From assembly GCF_900167575.1 (NCBI RefSeq), contig NZ_FUZP01000002.1, forward strand, positions 310,001-374,000: a stretch of DNA of 64,000 nucleotides. The letters are read 5' to 3'. A program made the translations under genes and the position numbers. Position 1 is the first letter of the stretch. Each line of letters begins with the position of its first letter. Below are positions 24,189-32,381 of the stretch, piece by piece. The notes beneath the pieces are model-generated. The model saw nothing but the letters and a program-made list of their open reading frames with translations. It did not search any database and was not told the DNA's origin. This DNA is from Okibacterium fritillariae. GTDB taxonomy: Bacteria > Actinomycetota > Actinomycetes > Actinomycetales > Microbacteriaceae.

Positions 24189-25697
24189 ATGAAGCTCGAA
24201 CTGCGCGGCATCACGAAGAGGTTCGGATCTCTCGTAGCCAACGACCACATCGACCTGGTGGTCGAACCGGGAGAGATCCACTGCCTGCTCGGCGAGAACG
24301 GTGCCGGCAAATCCACCCTGATGAACGTGCTCTACGGTCTCTACCAGGCCGAAGAGGGCGACATCCTGCTCGACGACAGCGTGCAGCACTTCGAGGGCCC
24401 CGGCGACGCCATGCGCGCCGGCATCGGCATGGTGCACCAGCACTTCATGCTCATCCCCGTGTTCACGGTCGCCGAGAACGTCATGCTCGGTCACGAAGAG
24501 ACGAAGGCCGGCGGTCGCCTCAACCTCGACGCCGCCCGCGCCCGTGTGCGCGAGATCTCGGCCCGCTTCGGGTTCGACGTCGACCCGGATGCCCTCGTCG
24601 GCGACCTTCCCGTCGGCATCCAGCAGCGCGTCGAGATCATCAAGGCCCTGTCTCGGGATGCCTCGGTCCTCGTGTTCGATGAGCCCACCGCCGTGCTTAC
24701 GCCGCAGGAGACCGACGAGCTCATGACGATCATGCGCCAGCTGAAGAGCGAGGGCACCTCGATCGTCTTCATCACCCACAAACTCCGCGAGGTGCGCGAG
24801 GTCGCCGACCGCATCACGGTCGTGCGTCTCGGCAAGATCGTCGGCGAAGCATCCCCGACCGCCTCCAACTCCGAGCTCGCCGCCCTCATGGTGGGCCGCA
24901 ACGTCGAGCTCACGGTGCACAAAGAGCCCGCGCGCCCGGGCGCCGCCAGCCTCGTCGTCGAACACCTCGACGTCATCGACGCCAACGGCATCAAGGTCGT
25001 CAACGACGTCAGCTTCGAGGTGCATGAGGGCGAGATCCTCGCGATCGCCGGCGTGCAGGGCAACGGCCAGACCGAGCTCACCGAGGCCATCCTCGGCATC
25101 CAGCCGCGCACCAACGGCTCGATCAGCCTCAACGGCACGCGCCTCAACGGCCAAAGCGTGAAGAAGGTGCTCAACGCGGGCGTCGGCTTCGTGCCCGAGG
25201 ACCGCACGCACGACGGCCTCGTGGGCGAGTTCACCATCGCCGAAAACCTCATGCTCGACCGCAGCGACCAGCAGCCCTTCGTCAAGGGTGGCACGCTGCA
25301 GCTGAAGGCCCTCAACGACTTCGCCGAGGAAAAGAAGCGCGAGTTCGACATCCGCGCCGAATCGATCACCACGCACGCCGGACGCCTGTCGGGCGGAAAC
25401 CAGCAGAAGGTCGTGCTGGCACGCGAACTGAGCCGCGAACTGAAACTGTTCGTGGCCTCGCAGCCCACGCGCGGCATCGACGTGGGCTCGATCGAGTTCG
25501 TGCACAAACGCATGGTCGAGACGCGCGACGCGGGGGTTCCCGTGATCGTCGTGTCCACCGAACTGGACGAGGTGGTGGCTTTGGCCGACCGCATCGCCGT
25601 GATGTACCGCGGGAGCATCGTCGGCATTGTTCCAGGGGATACCCCGCGAGACGTACTGGGCCTCATGATGGCCGGAGAAACGGGAGTAGCCGCGTGA
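24189..25697 (+). CDS. Nucleoside ABC transporter ATP-binding protein (two ATPase domains)
   Basis: The protein has 502 residues with two fused ATPase domains as in the sugar/nucleoside uptake family. The first has LGENGAGKSTLMN (~36) and VFDEPTAVLTPQE; the second has IAGVQGNGQTELTEA, SGGNQQKVVLAREL and QPTRGIDVGS, with the Walker A Lys replaced by Gln as is usual for the degenerate second domain of this family. It energises the two permeases encoded next; its stop overlaps the first permease start (GTGA). The in-frame sequence upstream of ATG 24189 runs back through the hairpin and is not coding. Confidence 0.94.
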   Translation: MKLELRGITKRFGSLVANDHIDLVVEPGEIHCLLGENGAGKSTLMNVLYGLYQAEEGDILLDDSVQHFEGPGDAMRAGIGMVHQHFMLIPVFTVAENVMLGHEETKAGGRLNLDAARARVREISARFGFDVDPDALVGDLPVGIQQRVEIIKALSRDASVLVFDEPTAVLTPQETDELMTIMRQLKSEGTSIVFITHKLREVREVADRITVVRLGKIVGEASPTASNSELAALMVGRNVELTVHKEPARPGAASLVVEHLDVIDANGIKVVNDVSFEVHEGEILAIAGVQGNGQTELTEAILGIQPRTNGSISLNGTRLNGQSVKKVLNAGVGFVPEDRTHDGLVGEFTIAENLMLDRSDQQPFVKGGTLQLKALNDFAEEKKREFDIRAESITTHAGRLSGGNQQKVVLARELSRELKLFVASQPTRGIDVGSIEFVHKRMVETRDAGVPVIVVSTELDEVVALADRIAVMYRGSIVGIVPGDTPRDVLGLMMAGETGVAA

Positions 25698-27061
25698 GCG
25701 ACAACAACCAGCAGAACACCCCGGCGCCCGGCGCCGCACCCGAACCCGCGGCCGCCTCGGCATCCGCGTCGGCACCGGCATCCGCGTCGGCACCGGCATC
25801 GTCGCCGGCCCCCCAGCCCGCGGCCGCACCCGCGCCGAAGCCCGACACCGAGGCGCCCCGCTCGAACAAGATCCTCAACGAGATCCTCGGCGGCAGCTTC
25901 CTCATCTCGATCCTGGCCGTGCTGCTGGCGCTCATCGCCGGCGCCATCCTGATCGCCGCCACCAACGAAGACGTGCAGACGGCATCGGGCTACTTCTTCA
26001 GCCGCCCCGGCGACACGCTCGGCGCGATCTGGCAGGCCGTCTCGGGCGCCTACTCGGCGCTCTTCCAGGGCTCGGTCTACAACTTCCGCCGCGACAGCTT
26101 CGCCGACGGCATCAAGCCCCTCACCGAGACGCTCACCTTCGCCACGCCGCTCATCGCGGCCGGTCTGGGTGTCGGCCTCGCCTTCCGCGTGGGCCTGTTC
26201 AACATCGGTGGCCGCGGCCAGATGCTCATCGCGGCCGCGTGTGCCGGATGGGTGGGCTTCTCGTTCCAGCTGCCCGCACCGTTGCACATCACCCTCGCCG
26301 TCCTGGCGGGAATCGCGGGTGGCGCCATCTGGGGCGGTCTCGTCGGCTTCTTGAAGGCACGCACGGGCGCGCACGAGGTCATCCTGACGATCATGCTCAA
26401 CTACGTGGCGTTCTACCTGATCAGCTACATGCTGCGCACGCCCGGCCTGCTGCAGGCACCCGGCTCGCCCAACCCGAAGTCGCCGCCCATGGCCGAGACG
26501 GCCGTGTTCCCCGCGCTCTTCGGTTCGAAATACAACTTGCACCTCGGGTTCATCCTCGTCATCGTCGCCACCGCCCTGGTCTGGTACCTGCTCAACCGCT
26601 CGAGCCTCGGCTTCCGGTTCCGCGCCGTGGGTGAGAACCCGAACGCCGCCAAGGTCGCGGGCATCGACGTCAAGAACACCTACGTCTACGCCATGCTCTT
26701 CTCCGGCGGGCTCGTAGGTCTTGCCGGCGTCTCGCAGGTGCTCGGCACCGTGACGGGCGGTTTCTCGGGTGGCATCGACGCGGGCATCGGCTTCGACGCC
26801 ATCACCGTGGCGCTGCTCGGACGTTCGAAGCCCATCGGCATCTTCTTCGCCGGCATCCTGTTCGGCGCGTTCAAGGCCGGCGGATTCTCGATGCAGGCCG
26901 CCGAAGGTGTCCCCGTTGACATCGTCGTGGTCGTGCAGTCGCTCATCGTGCTGTTCATCGCCGCCCCGCCGCTCGTGCGCGCGATCTTCTTCCTGCCGAA
27001 GCCCGGCGGCCGCGCCCGCAGAGTGCTTCCCAACGTTTCGAAGGAGGTGGCCGCGAAATGA
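25694..27061 (+). CDS. Nucleoside ABC transporter permease 1
   Basis: The protein has 455 residues. The first ~60 residues are an unusual Ala/Pro/Ser-rich tail encoded partly by an 18-bp DNA repeat (25760-25800). The rest is a multi-spanning permease of the BMP/ribose family with GVGLAFRVGLFNIGGRGQML and RAVGENPNAAKVAGIDVKN, both typical of YufP-like subunits. It forms the membrane channel with permease 2. It overlaps the ATPase gene by GTGA and the next gene by ATGA, so the three are coupled. Confidence 0.93.
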   Translation: MSDNNQQNTPAPGAAPEPAAASASASAPASASAPASSPAPQPAAAPAPKPDTEAPRSNKILNEILGGSFLISILAVLLALIAGAILIAATNEDVQTASGYFFSRPGDTLGAIWQAVSGAYSALFQGSVYNFRRDSFADGIKPLTETLTFATPLIAAGLGVGLAFRVGLFNIGGRGQMLIAAACAGWVGFSFQLPAPLHITLAVLAGIAGGAIWGGLVGFLKARTGAHEVILTIMLNYVAFYLISYMLRTPGLLQAPGSPNPKSPPMAETAVFPALFGSKYNLHLGFILVIVATALVWYLLNRSSLGFRFRAVGENPNAAKVAGIDVKNTYVYAMLFSGGLVGLAGVSQVLGTVTGGFSGGIDAGIGFDAITVALLGRSKPIGIFFAGILFGAFKAGGFSMQAAEGVPVDIVVVVQSLIVLFIAAPPLVRAIFFLPKPGGRARRVLPNVSKEVAAK

Positions 27062-28356
27062 GCGTCACCACACCCAACACCCCGCACGAGACGGTCGACC
27101 CGGTCGACGACGGACTCGAGAAAGCGGTCGTGAAGAAGTGGAAGGCTCCCATCGCCTTCGCCATCTTCGTCATCATCTCGGCCCTCTTGTTCTTCGTGGC
27201 CCGCCGCGACGGCGTCACCGAGCTGCGCTTGTCGGCCGAGAACGACGCCATCAAGCTGCCGTCGATCGAGGCACCCGTCATGGCCACGGGCATCGTGGTC
27301 GTCATCCTGCTCGCGCTCATGACCGCCGGCGCGTTCTGGCTCGCGAACCAGGCCAAGCGCATCCCGCTGTGGCTGACCGCGGTCTTCGGAATCGTCTTCA
27401 TGTACGGCTTCCTCACCTGGGCCGGCGCCGACAAGTCCATCCCGATCACGGGTCTGCTGCTCGGCAGCGTCGCTCTCAGCGCGCCGCTCATCTTCGGTGC
27501 CCTCGGCGGCGTCATCTCCGAGCGCGTCGGCGTGGTCAACGTGGCCATCGAGGGCCAGCTCCTGGCGGGCGCGTTCCTGTCGGCGTTCGTCGCCTCGATC
27601 ACGCGCAACCCCTTCGCGGGACTGCTCGCCGCCATCGTGGCCGGTGTGCTCGTGAGCTTCGTGCTCGCGGCCTTCGCCATCAAGTACCTGGTCGACCAGG
27701 TGATCGTCGGCGTCGTGCTCAACGTGCTGGTGGCGGGGCTCACGAGCTTCCTCTACTCGACCGTGCTGTCCTCCAACACCGAGGCCTTCAACACGCCGCC
27801 GCGTCTGCCGCGCATCCCGATCCCGCTGTTGAGCGACATCCCCATCCTGGGCCGCGTGTTGTTCGACCAGACGATCATCATCTACCTGATGTACATCGCC
27901 ATCGCGCTCGTCTTCTACGGCCTGTTCTTCACCAAGTGGGGCCTGCGCCTGCGCGCCGTCGGTGAGCACCCGCAGGCCGCCGACACGGTGGGCATCCGCG
28001 TGAACTCGACGCGCTTCTGGAACGTCTCGATCGCGGGCGCCATCGCCGGCCTGGGTGGCGCATACTTTACCCTCGGCTCGGTCGGCGGGTTCACGAAAGA
28101 GATGACGGCGGGTGCCGGCTTCATCGCCCTGGCCGCCGTGATCTTCGGCCGCTGGGACCCCATCCGCGCCACGCTCGCGGCCCTGCTCTTCGGTTTCGCG
28201 ACCAACCTGCAGAACACGCTCGGAGCCATCGGCTCGGGCGTGCCGAGCGAATTCCTGCTGATGCTGCCCTACCTCGTGACGATCTTCGCGGTCGCCGGCC
28301 TCGTGGGCCAAGTGCGCGGGCCCGCGGCATCCGGCAAACCGTATATCAAGTCTTAG
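27058..28356 (+). CDS. Nucleoside ABC transporter permease 2
   Basis: The protein has 432 residues. A strong AAGGAGGT ribosome site lies before the ATG even though it overlaps the previous gene. About ten hydrophobic segments are present; FGALGGVISERVGVVNVAIE and RAVGEHPQAADTVGIRVNST are typical of YufQ-like permeases. The N-terminal cytosolic stretch and an extra loop (VTELRLSAENDAIKLPSIE) make it longer than most homologues of about 310-330 residues. cdd starts 26 nt downstream, linking uptake to nucleoside breakdown. Confidence 0.93.
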   Translation: MSVTTPNTPHETVDPVDDGLEKAVVKKWKAPIAFAIFVIISALLFFVARRDGVTELRLSAENDAIKLPSIEAPVMATGIVVVILLALMTAGAFWLANQAKRIPLWLTAVFGIVFMYGFLTWAGADKSIPITGLLLGSVALSAPLIFGALGGVISERVGVVNVAIEGQLLAGAFLSAFVASITRNPFAGLLAAIVAGVLVSFVLAAFAIKYLVDQVIVGVVLNVLVAGLTSFLYSTVLSSNTEAFNTPPRLPRIPIPLLSDIPILGRVLFDQTIIIYLMYIAIALVFYGLFFTKWGLRLRAVGEHPQAADTVGIRVNSTRFWNVSIAGAIAGLGGAYFTLGSVGGFTKEMTAGAGFIALAAVIFGRWDPIRATLAALLFGFATNLQNTLGAIGSGVPSEFLLMLPYLVTIFAVAGLVGQVRGPAASGKPYIKS

Positions 28357-28382
28357 CAAGCGACAGGTCGGAGAACCACACG

Positions 28383-28835
28383 ATGAGTCAATCACCCATG
28401 CATTCGAGCGACGAGGTCCACTCGGGCGATATCGACTGGGGCCAGCTGCGGGATGCCGCGATGGAGGCCATGCAGAAGGCCTACGTGCCCTACTCGAAGT
28501 TCCCCGTCGGCGTGGCCGCCATCGCCACCGACGGACGCATCATCGCGGGCTGCAATGTCGAGAACGCCAGCTATGGCCTGACGCTGTGCGCCGAATGCGC
28601 GCTCGTCTCCACGCTGCACCTCACGGGTGGTGGACAGCTCGTGGCCTTCACGTGCGTCGACGGCCAGGGCAACACGCTCATGCCGTGCGGGCGCTGCCGC
28701 CAGCTGCTCTACGAACACGCGGTTCCGGGCATGCTGCTCGAGACCCTCAGCGGAATCCGAACCATCGACGAGGTGCTGCCGGATGCGTTCGGCCCCCGCA
28801 CCCTCAACGCCTACACAGAAGAGAACCATGAGTAA
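28383..28835 (+). CDS. cdd: Cytidine deaminase
   Basis: The protein has 150 residues. The zinc site is intact: CNVENASYGLTLCAECA supplies Cys and the catalytic Glu, and MPCGRCRQ supplies the other two Cys of the tetrameric CDA class. It converts cytidine or deoxycytidine to uridine or deoxyuridine. ATG 28383 is used; an in-frame ATG at 28398 would trim five residues. The stop overlaps the deoA start by 8 nt. The position after the nucleoside importer argues for salvage of imported nucleosides. Confidence 0.95.
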   Translation: MSQSPMHSSDEVHSGDIDWGQLRDAAMEAMQKAYVPYSKFPVGVAAIATDGRIIAGCNVENASYGLTLCAECALVSTLHLTGGGQLVAFTCVDGQGNTLMPCGRCRQLLYEHAVPGMLLETLSGIRTIDEVLPDAFGPRTLNAYTEENHE

Positions 28836-30153
28836 CACGACCCCCGCCGCATCCGCTTCGTCCGCCGTCGAGTCCTTCGACGCCGTCGACCTCATCCGCA
28901 CCAAACGCGACAAGGGCGAGCTGTCGACGGCCGAGATCGACTGGCTCATCGACGCCTTCACACGCCGCTATGTGGCCGACGAGCAGATGTCGGCCCTCGC
29001 CATGGCGATCCTGTTGAACGGCATGACGCGCCGCGAGATCCGCGACATGACGCTCGCGATGATCCGCTCCGGCGAGACCATGGACTTCTCGAACCTCGGC
29101 AAGGTCACGGTCGACAAGCACTCCACCGGCGGCGTCGGCGACAAGATCACGCTTCCCCTCATGCCCCTCGTCGCCTCCTTCGGCGTGGCGGTGCCGCAGC
29201 TGTCCGGCCGCGGCCTCGGCCACACGGGCGGCACGCTCGACAAGCTCGAGTCGATTCCCGGCTGGCGCGCCGAAATCTCGAACGAAGAGATGTTCGCCCA
29301 GCTGCGCGACGTCGGCGGCGTCATCTGCGCCGCGGGCAAGGGTCTCGCCCCGGCCGACAAGCGTCTCTACGCGCTGCGCGACACGACGGGAACGGTCGAG
29401 GCCATCCCGCTCATCGCCTCCTCGATCATGTCCAAGAAGATCGCCGAGGGCACCAGCGCACTCGTGCTCGACGTGAAGTTCGGCTCCGGCGCGTTCATGA
29501 CCGACTACGACAAGGCGCTCGAATTGGCGCAGACCATGGTCGACCTCGGCAAGGATGCGGGCGTCAACACGTCCGCGCTACTCACCGACATGAGCGTTCC
29601 CCTGGGTCTCGCCATCGGCAACGCCAACGAGGTGCGCGAATCGGTCGAGGTGCTCGAGGGTGGGGGACCGGCCGACATCGTCGAGCTCACGGTCGCCCTG
29701 GCCCGAGAAATGCTCACGCTCGCGGGTCAGCCCGATGCCGACGTCGAGGCCGCGCTGGCCGACGGTCGCGCCATGGACACGTGGCGTCGTGCCATCCGTG
29801 CCCAGGGTGGCGATCCGGATGCCGCGCTGCCCGTCGCCCGCAACACCCACACGGTCACGGCCGACGCCGACGGTGTGCTCGGCACGCAGGAGGCGCTGCC
29901 CTTCGGCATCGCCGCCTGGCGCCTGGGCGCCGGACGCGCGCGTCAGCAGGACCCGGTGCTGCACGCATCCGGAATCGATCTGCACGCGAAGCTCGGCGAC
30001 ACCGTGAAGAAGGGTCAGCCGCTGTTCACGCTGTCGGCCGACGACGAGGCCCGCTTCCCGCGCGCGCTCGAGGCGCTCGAGGGTGCCTACGAGATCCACG
30101 CCCCCGGAACAGTGGTGCACCGCTCGCCCCTCGTCGCTTCCCGCGTGTCCTAG
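28828..30153 (+). CDS. deoA: Thymidine/pyrimidine-nucleoside phosphorylase
   Basis: The protein has 441 residues. It shows the family signature SGRGLGHTGGTLDKLES (~residues 118-134) and phosphate-binding DKHSTGGVGDK. It cleaves thymidine or uridine with phosphate to give the base and (deoxy)ribose 1-phosphate. The N-terminal ~20 residues are Ala/Ser-rich and lie ahead of the usual family start. It overlaps cdd by 8 nt, so the two are translationally coupled. A separate leaderless promoter for add begins just after its stop. Confidence 0.95.
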   Translation: MSNTTPAASASSAVESFDAVDLIRTKRDKGELSTAEIDWLIDAFTRRYVADEQMSALAMAILLNGMTRREIRDMTLAMIRSGETMDFSNLGKVTVDKHSTGGVGDKITLPLMPLVASFGVAVPQLSGRGLGHTGGTLDKLESIPGWRAEISNEEMFAQLRDVGGVICAAGKGLAPADKRLYALRDTTGTVEAIPLIASSIMSKKIAEGTSALVLDVKFGSGAFMTDYDKALELAQTMVDLGKDAGVNTSALLTDMSVPLGLAIGNANEVRESVEVLEGGGPADIVELTVALAREMLTLAGQPDADVEAALADGRAMDTWRRAIRAQGGDPDAALPVARNTHTVTADADGVLGTQEALPFGIAAWRLGAGRARQQDPVLHASGIDLHAKLGDTVKKGQPLFTLSADDEARFPRALEALEGAYEIHAPGTVVHRSPLVASRVS

Positions 30154-30161
30154 GTCACGGG

Positions 30162-30167
30162 TACGCT
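30162..30167 (+). promoter_or_regulatory. -10 hexamer TACGCT of add (leaderless)
   Basis: TACGCT lies 6 nt before the GTG of add and 8 nt after the deoA stop. It suggests add can be transcribed independently of the uptake operon. Confidence 0.5.
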
Positions 30168-30173
30168 GAGACC

Positions 30174-31304
30174 GTGACTACGACCGAAGAATTCCTGCTC
30201 CCCGGCGGCATCGACCTGCGCCAGCTGCCCAAGATCTCGCTGCACGACCACCTCGACGGTGGCCTGCGCCCCCAGACCATCCTCGAGCTCGCCGACGCCC
30301 ACGGCGTCGACGTCCCGGCCGGCACCTCGTCCGAGCTCGCGCAGTGGTTCCTCGACCAGTGCAACGCCGGCAACCTGCCCGACTACCTCAAGACGTTCGA
30401 CCTGACCATCGCGGTCATGCAGACGCGCGAGGGGCTGGCCCGTGTGGCCCGCGAGTTCGTGCAAGACCTGGCCGAAGACGGCGTCATCTACGGCGAGATC
30501 CGGTGGGCTCCCGAGCAGCACCTGCAGCAGGGCCTGTCGCTCGACGAGACCGTCGAGGCCGTGCAAGAGGGCATCGAGCAGGGCATCGACGATGTCTCGC
30601 GCGAGGGCTTCGACATCCAGATCGGTCAGCTCATCACGGCCATGCGTCACGCCGACCGCGGCCTCGAGATCGCCGAGCTGGCCGTGCGCCACCGCGAGAA
30701 CGGCGTCGTCGGCTTCGACATCGCGGGGGCCGAGAAGGGCTTCCCGGCGTCGAAGCACCGCGCGGCGTTCGACTACCTGCAGTCCGAGTTCTTCCCCGTC
30801 ACGGTGCACGCGGGCGAGGCCGACGGCCTCGACTCGATCAAGAGCGCCCTGATCGACGGCCGCGCGCTGCGCCTCGGTCACGGTGTGCGCATCGCCGAAG
30901 ACATCCACACGGTGCGCTCCGACGACGAGAACCAGTACGTCTCGCTCGGCCCGATCGCCCAGTGGGTGCGCGACCGCGAGATCCCGCTCGAGACGAGCCC
31001 GTCGTCCAACCTGCAGACGGGCGCCGTCGAGGCGTGGGGTGAAGACCTGATCGACCACCCGATCGACCTGCTCTACCAGCTGGGCTTCCGGGTCACGGTC
31101 AACGTCGACAACCGCACCATGTCGGGCACCACGCTCACGCGCGAGCTCGGCCTGCTGTCCGACGCCTTCGGCTACGACCTCGACGACCTCGAGACGTTCC
31201 AGCTCAACGCGGCCGCCGCGGCCTTCCTGCCCATCGAAGATCGCGAAGAGCTGTCCGAGGCGATCGAAGAGGGCTTCGAGGACGCCCAGAACTCACTCTC
31301 CTAA
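30174..31304 (+). CDS. add: Adenosine deaminase
   Basis: The protein has 376 residues from GTG 30174, fixed by the leaderless -10. Metal ligands are in SLHDHLDGG; HAGEADG supplies the next His and catalytic Glu; LGHGVRIAED and SPSSNLQTG match the remaining active-site blocks, and NVDNRTMSG holds the metal-binding Asp. It hydrolyses adenosine to inosine, which the purine nucleoside phosphorylase encoded at 34073 can cleave. An in-frame extension upstream into deoA lacks start signals. Confidence 0.95.
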   Translation: MTTTEEFLLPGGIDLRQLPKISLHDHLDGGLRPQTILELADAHGVDVPAGTSSELAQWFLDQCNAGNLPDYLKTFDLTIAVMQTREGLARVAREFVQDLAEDGVIYGEIRWAPEQHLQQGLSLDETVEAVQEGIEQGIDDVSREGFDIQIGQLITAMRHADRGLEIAELAVRHRENGVVGFDIAGAEKGFPASKHRAAFDYLQSEFFPVTVHAGEADGLDSIKSALIDGRALRLGHGVRIAEDIHTVRSDDENQYVSLGPIAQWVRDREIPLETSPSSNLQTGAVEAWGEDLIDHPIDLLYQLGFRVTVNVDNRTMSGTTLTRELGLLSDAFGYDLDDLETFQLNAAAAAFLPIEDREELSEAIEEGFEDAQNSLS

Positions 31305-31328
31305 CAGCCGCGCCGACCCCGGACGGGC

Positions 31329-31334
31329 TACTCT
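31329..31334 (+). promoter_or_regulatory. -10 hexamer TACTCT upstream of PTS EIIA (leaderless uORF)
   Basis: TACTCT followed by 6 nt and GTG at 31341, which opens a 14-codon ORF rather than the EIIA gene. Spacing is identical to the other leaderless starts. Confidence 0.45.
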
Positions 31335-31340
31335 GACAGG

Positions 31341-31385
31341 GTGGCCCGCCCCGGGCCGAGCGCGACAGGATGTGTGATGTCATGA
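31341..31385 (+). CDS. Leaderless 14-residue upstream ORF coupled to EIIA
   Basis: GTG at 31341 reads VARPGPSATGCVMS and stops at TGA 31383-31385, overlapping the EIIA ATG at 31382 as ATGA. If transcription starts at 31341, ribosomes finishing this ORF would re-initiate on EIIA. The only Shine-Dalgarno-like stretch (ACAGGA) is 12 nt from the EIIA ATG, a poor distance. Existence as a translated peptide is inference. Confidence 0.35.
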   Translation: MARPGPSATGCVMS

Positions 31386-31840
31386 CCCTTCCCCCTCTTC
31401 CGGACAACGCGGTGCGGTTGGGTGTCACGGTCGACGACTGGCGAGCGGCCATCCGGGCATCGGGTGACGCCCTCGTGGCGGCCGGTGCGACGCTCGACGC
31501 CTACACCGACCGCATGATCCAGGTGATCGACGAATTCGGCAGCTACATCGTCATCGCTCCCGGGCTCGCCCTGGCGCATGCCCGGCCCGGCGCCGACATC
31601 CTGAGCGACGCGCTCTCGGTGGTCACGCTCGCCGAGCCCGTGTCGTTCGGGCACCCGCACAACGACCCCGTGCGCGTCATCCTCGGCCTGGCCGTGACGA
31701 CGCCCGACAGCCACGTGACGAGCGTTGCGAGCCTCGCCAATGTGTTCAACGACAGCGCGGCCATCCCGGCCCTCGCCGACGCGCAGAGCATCGACGAGGT
31801 GCGTTCGGTGCTCGGCATCGCCGTCGATCCGGCAGCCTGA
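31382..31840 (+). CDS. PTS EIIA component, ascorbate/fructose type
   Basis: The protein has 152 residues from ATG 31382 (ATG 31370 would add four). The phosphorylated His lies in IAPGLALAHARPGAD, the pattern of the UlaC/SgaA branch of EIIA-2 domains. It would accept phosphate from HPr and pass it to EIIB. The EIIB gene follows 29 nt later, but no EIIC membrane gene is in the region. The neighbours are add upstream and, convergently, a phosphohexomutase. The sugar, if any, is unknown, and a regulatory role is possible. Confidence 0.88.
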   Translation: MTLPPLPDNAVRLGVTVDDWRAAIRASGDALVAAGATLDAYTDRMIQVIDEFGSYIVIAPGLALAHARPGADILSDALSVVTLAEPVSFGHPHNDPVRVILGLAVTTPDSHVTSVASLANVFNDSAAIPALADAQSIDEVRSVLGIAVDPAA

Positions 31841-31869
31841 CCGTCCATTTTGTAGGAAGAGAGTCCACG

Positions 31870-32142
31870 ATGAAGATCGTCGCCATCTGCGGTGCCGGGG
31901 TCGGCACCTCCGCCATCCTCAAACTCAACGCCGAGCGCGCGCTCGAGCGTCTCGACCTCGAGGCGGATGTCTCGGCCACCGATGTGGCGAGCGTTCAGAC
32001 GGTCGGCGCCGACGCCCAGATCATCCTCACCTCGCCCGAGCTGGTCGACCGCATCGGCAAGACCTACGCCGACGTCATCGTGATCGAGAACTACTTCGAC
32101 CTCGACGAGCTCACGCGCAAGCTCGAGATCGCCCTGGGCTGA
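31870..32142 (+). CDS. PTS EIIB component, ascorbate type
   Basis: The protein has 90 residues, the full length of a free EIIB of the ascorbate/galactitol superfamily. The phosphorylated Cys is in the first loop, AICGAGVGTS (Cys8). AGGAAGAGAG lies before the ATG. It receives phosphate from EIIA. No EIIC gene accompanies it: the next features are an 8-bp tandem array, a terminator and an opposing gene. It may work with an EIIC encoded elsewhere or as a phospho-signalling relay. Confidence 0.88.
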   Translation: MKIVAICGAGVGTSAILKLNAERALERLDLEADVSATDVASVQTVGADAQIILTSPELVDRIGKTYADVIVIENYFDLDELTRKLEIALG

Positions 32143-32265
32143 GGCGAACTCGCGCCGTGTGCACGAACGGCGAGGCACAGAGACGGCGCCACGATCGGCG
32201 GCGGCCCGCCATGTGGTGCCGCAGTCAGGCGGAGCCCCCCCCGAGACAAGGCGGTGAGCCAGGTG

Positions 32266-32305
32266 GGCCGACCGGCCGACCGGCCGACACGCCGACACGC
32301 CGACA
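32266..32305. repeat. 8-bp tandem array (5 units)
   Basis: Units at 32266, 32274, 32282, 32290 and 32298: GGCCGACC twice, GGCCGACA once, CGCCGACA twice. The array ends 3 nt before a strong terminator hairpin, between convergent genes. Confidence 0.8.
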
Positions 32306-32308
32306 CGC

Positions 32309-32342
32309 GAAAGGCCGCCCGACGTTTATCGGGCGGCCTTTC
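32309..32342. terminator. Bidirectional terminator between EIIB and phosphohexomutase
   Basis: Perfect 14-bp arms, GAAAGGCCGCCCGA and its complement, with a 6-nt loop CGTTTA. T-rich flanks are short on both sides. It serves the convergent genes on either side. Confidence 0.8.
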
Positions 32343-32381
32343 CTTGTGCGCGGAGCGACTCTGACGCTCACGCTCCAGCGT

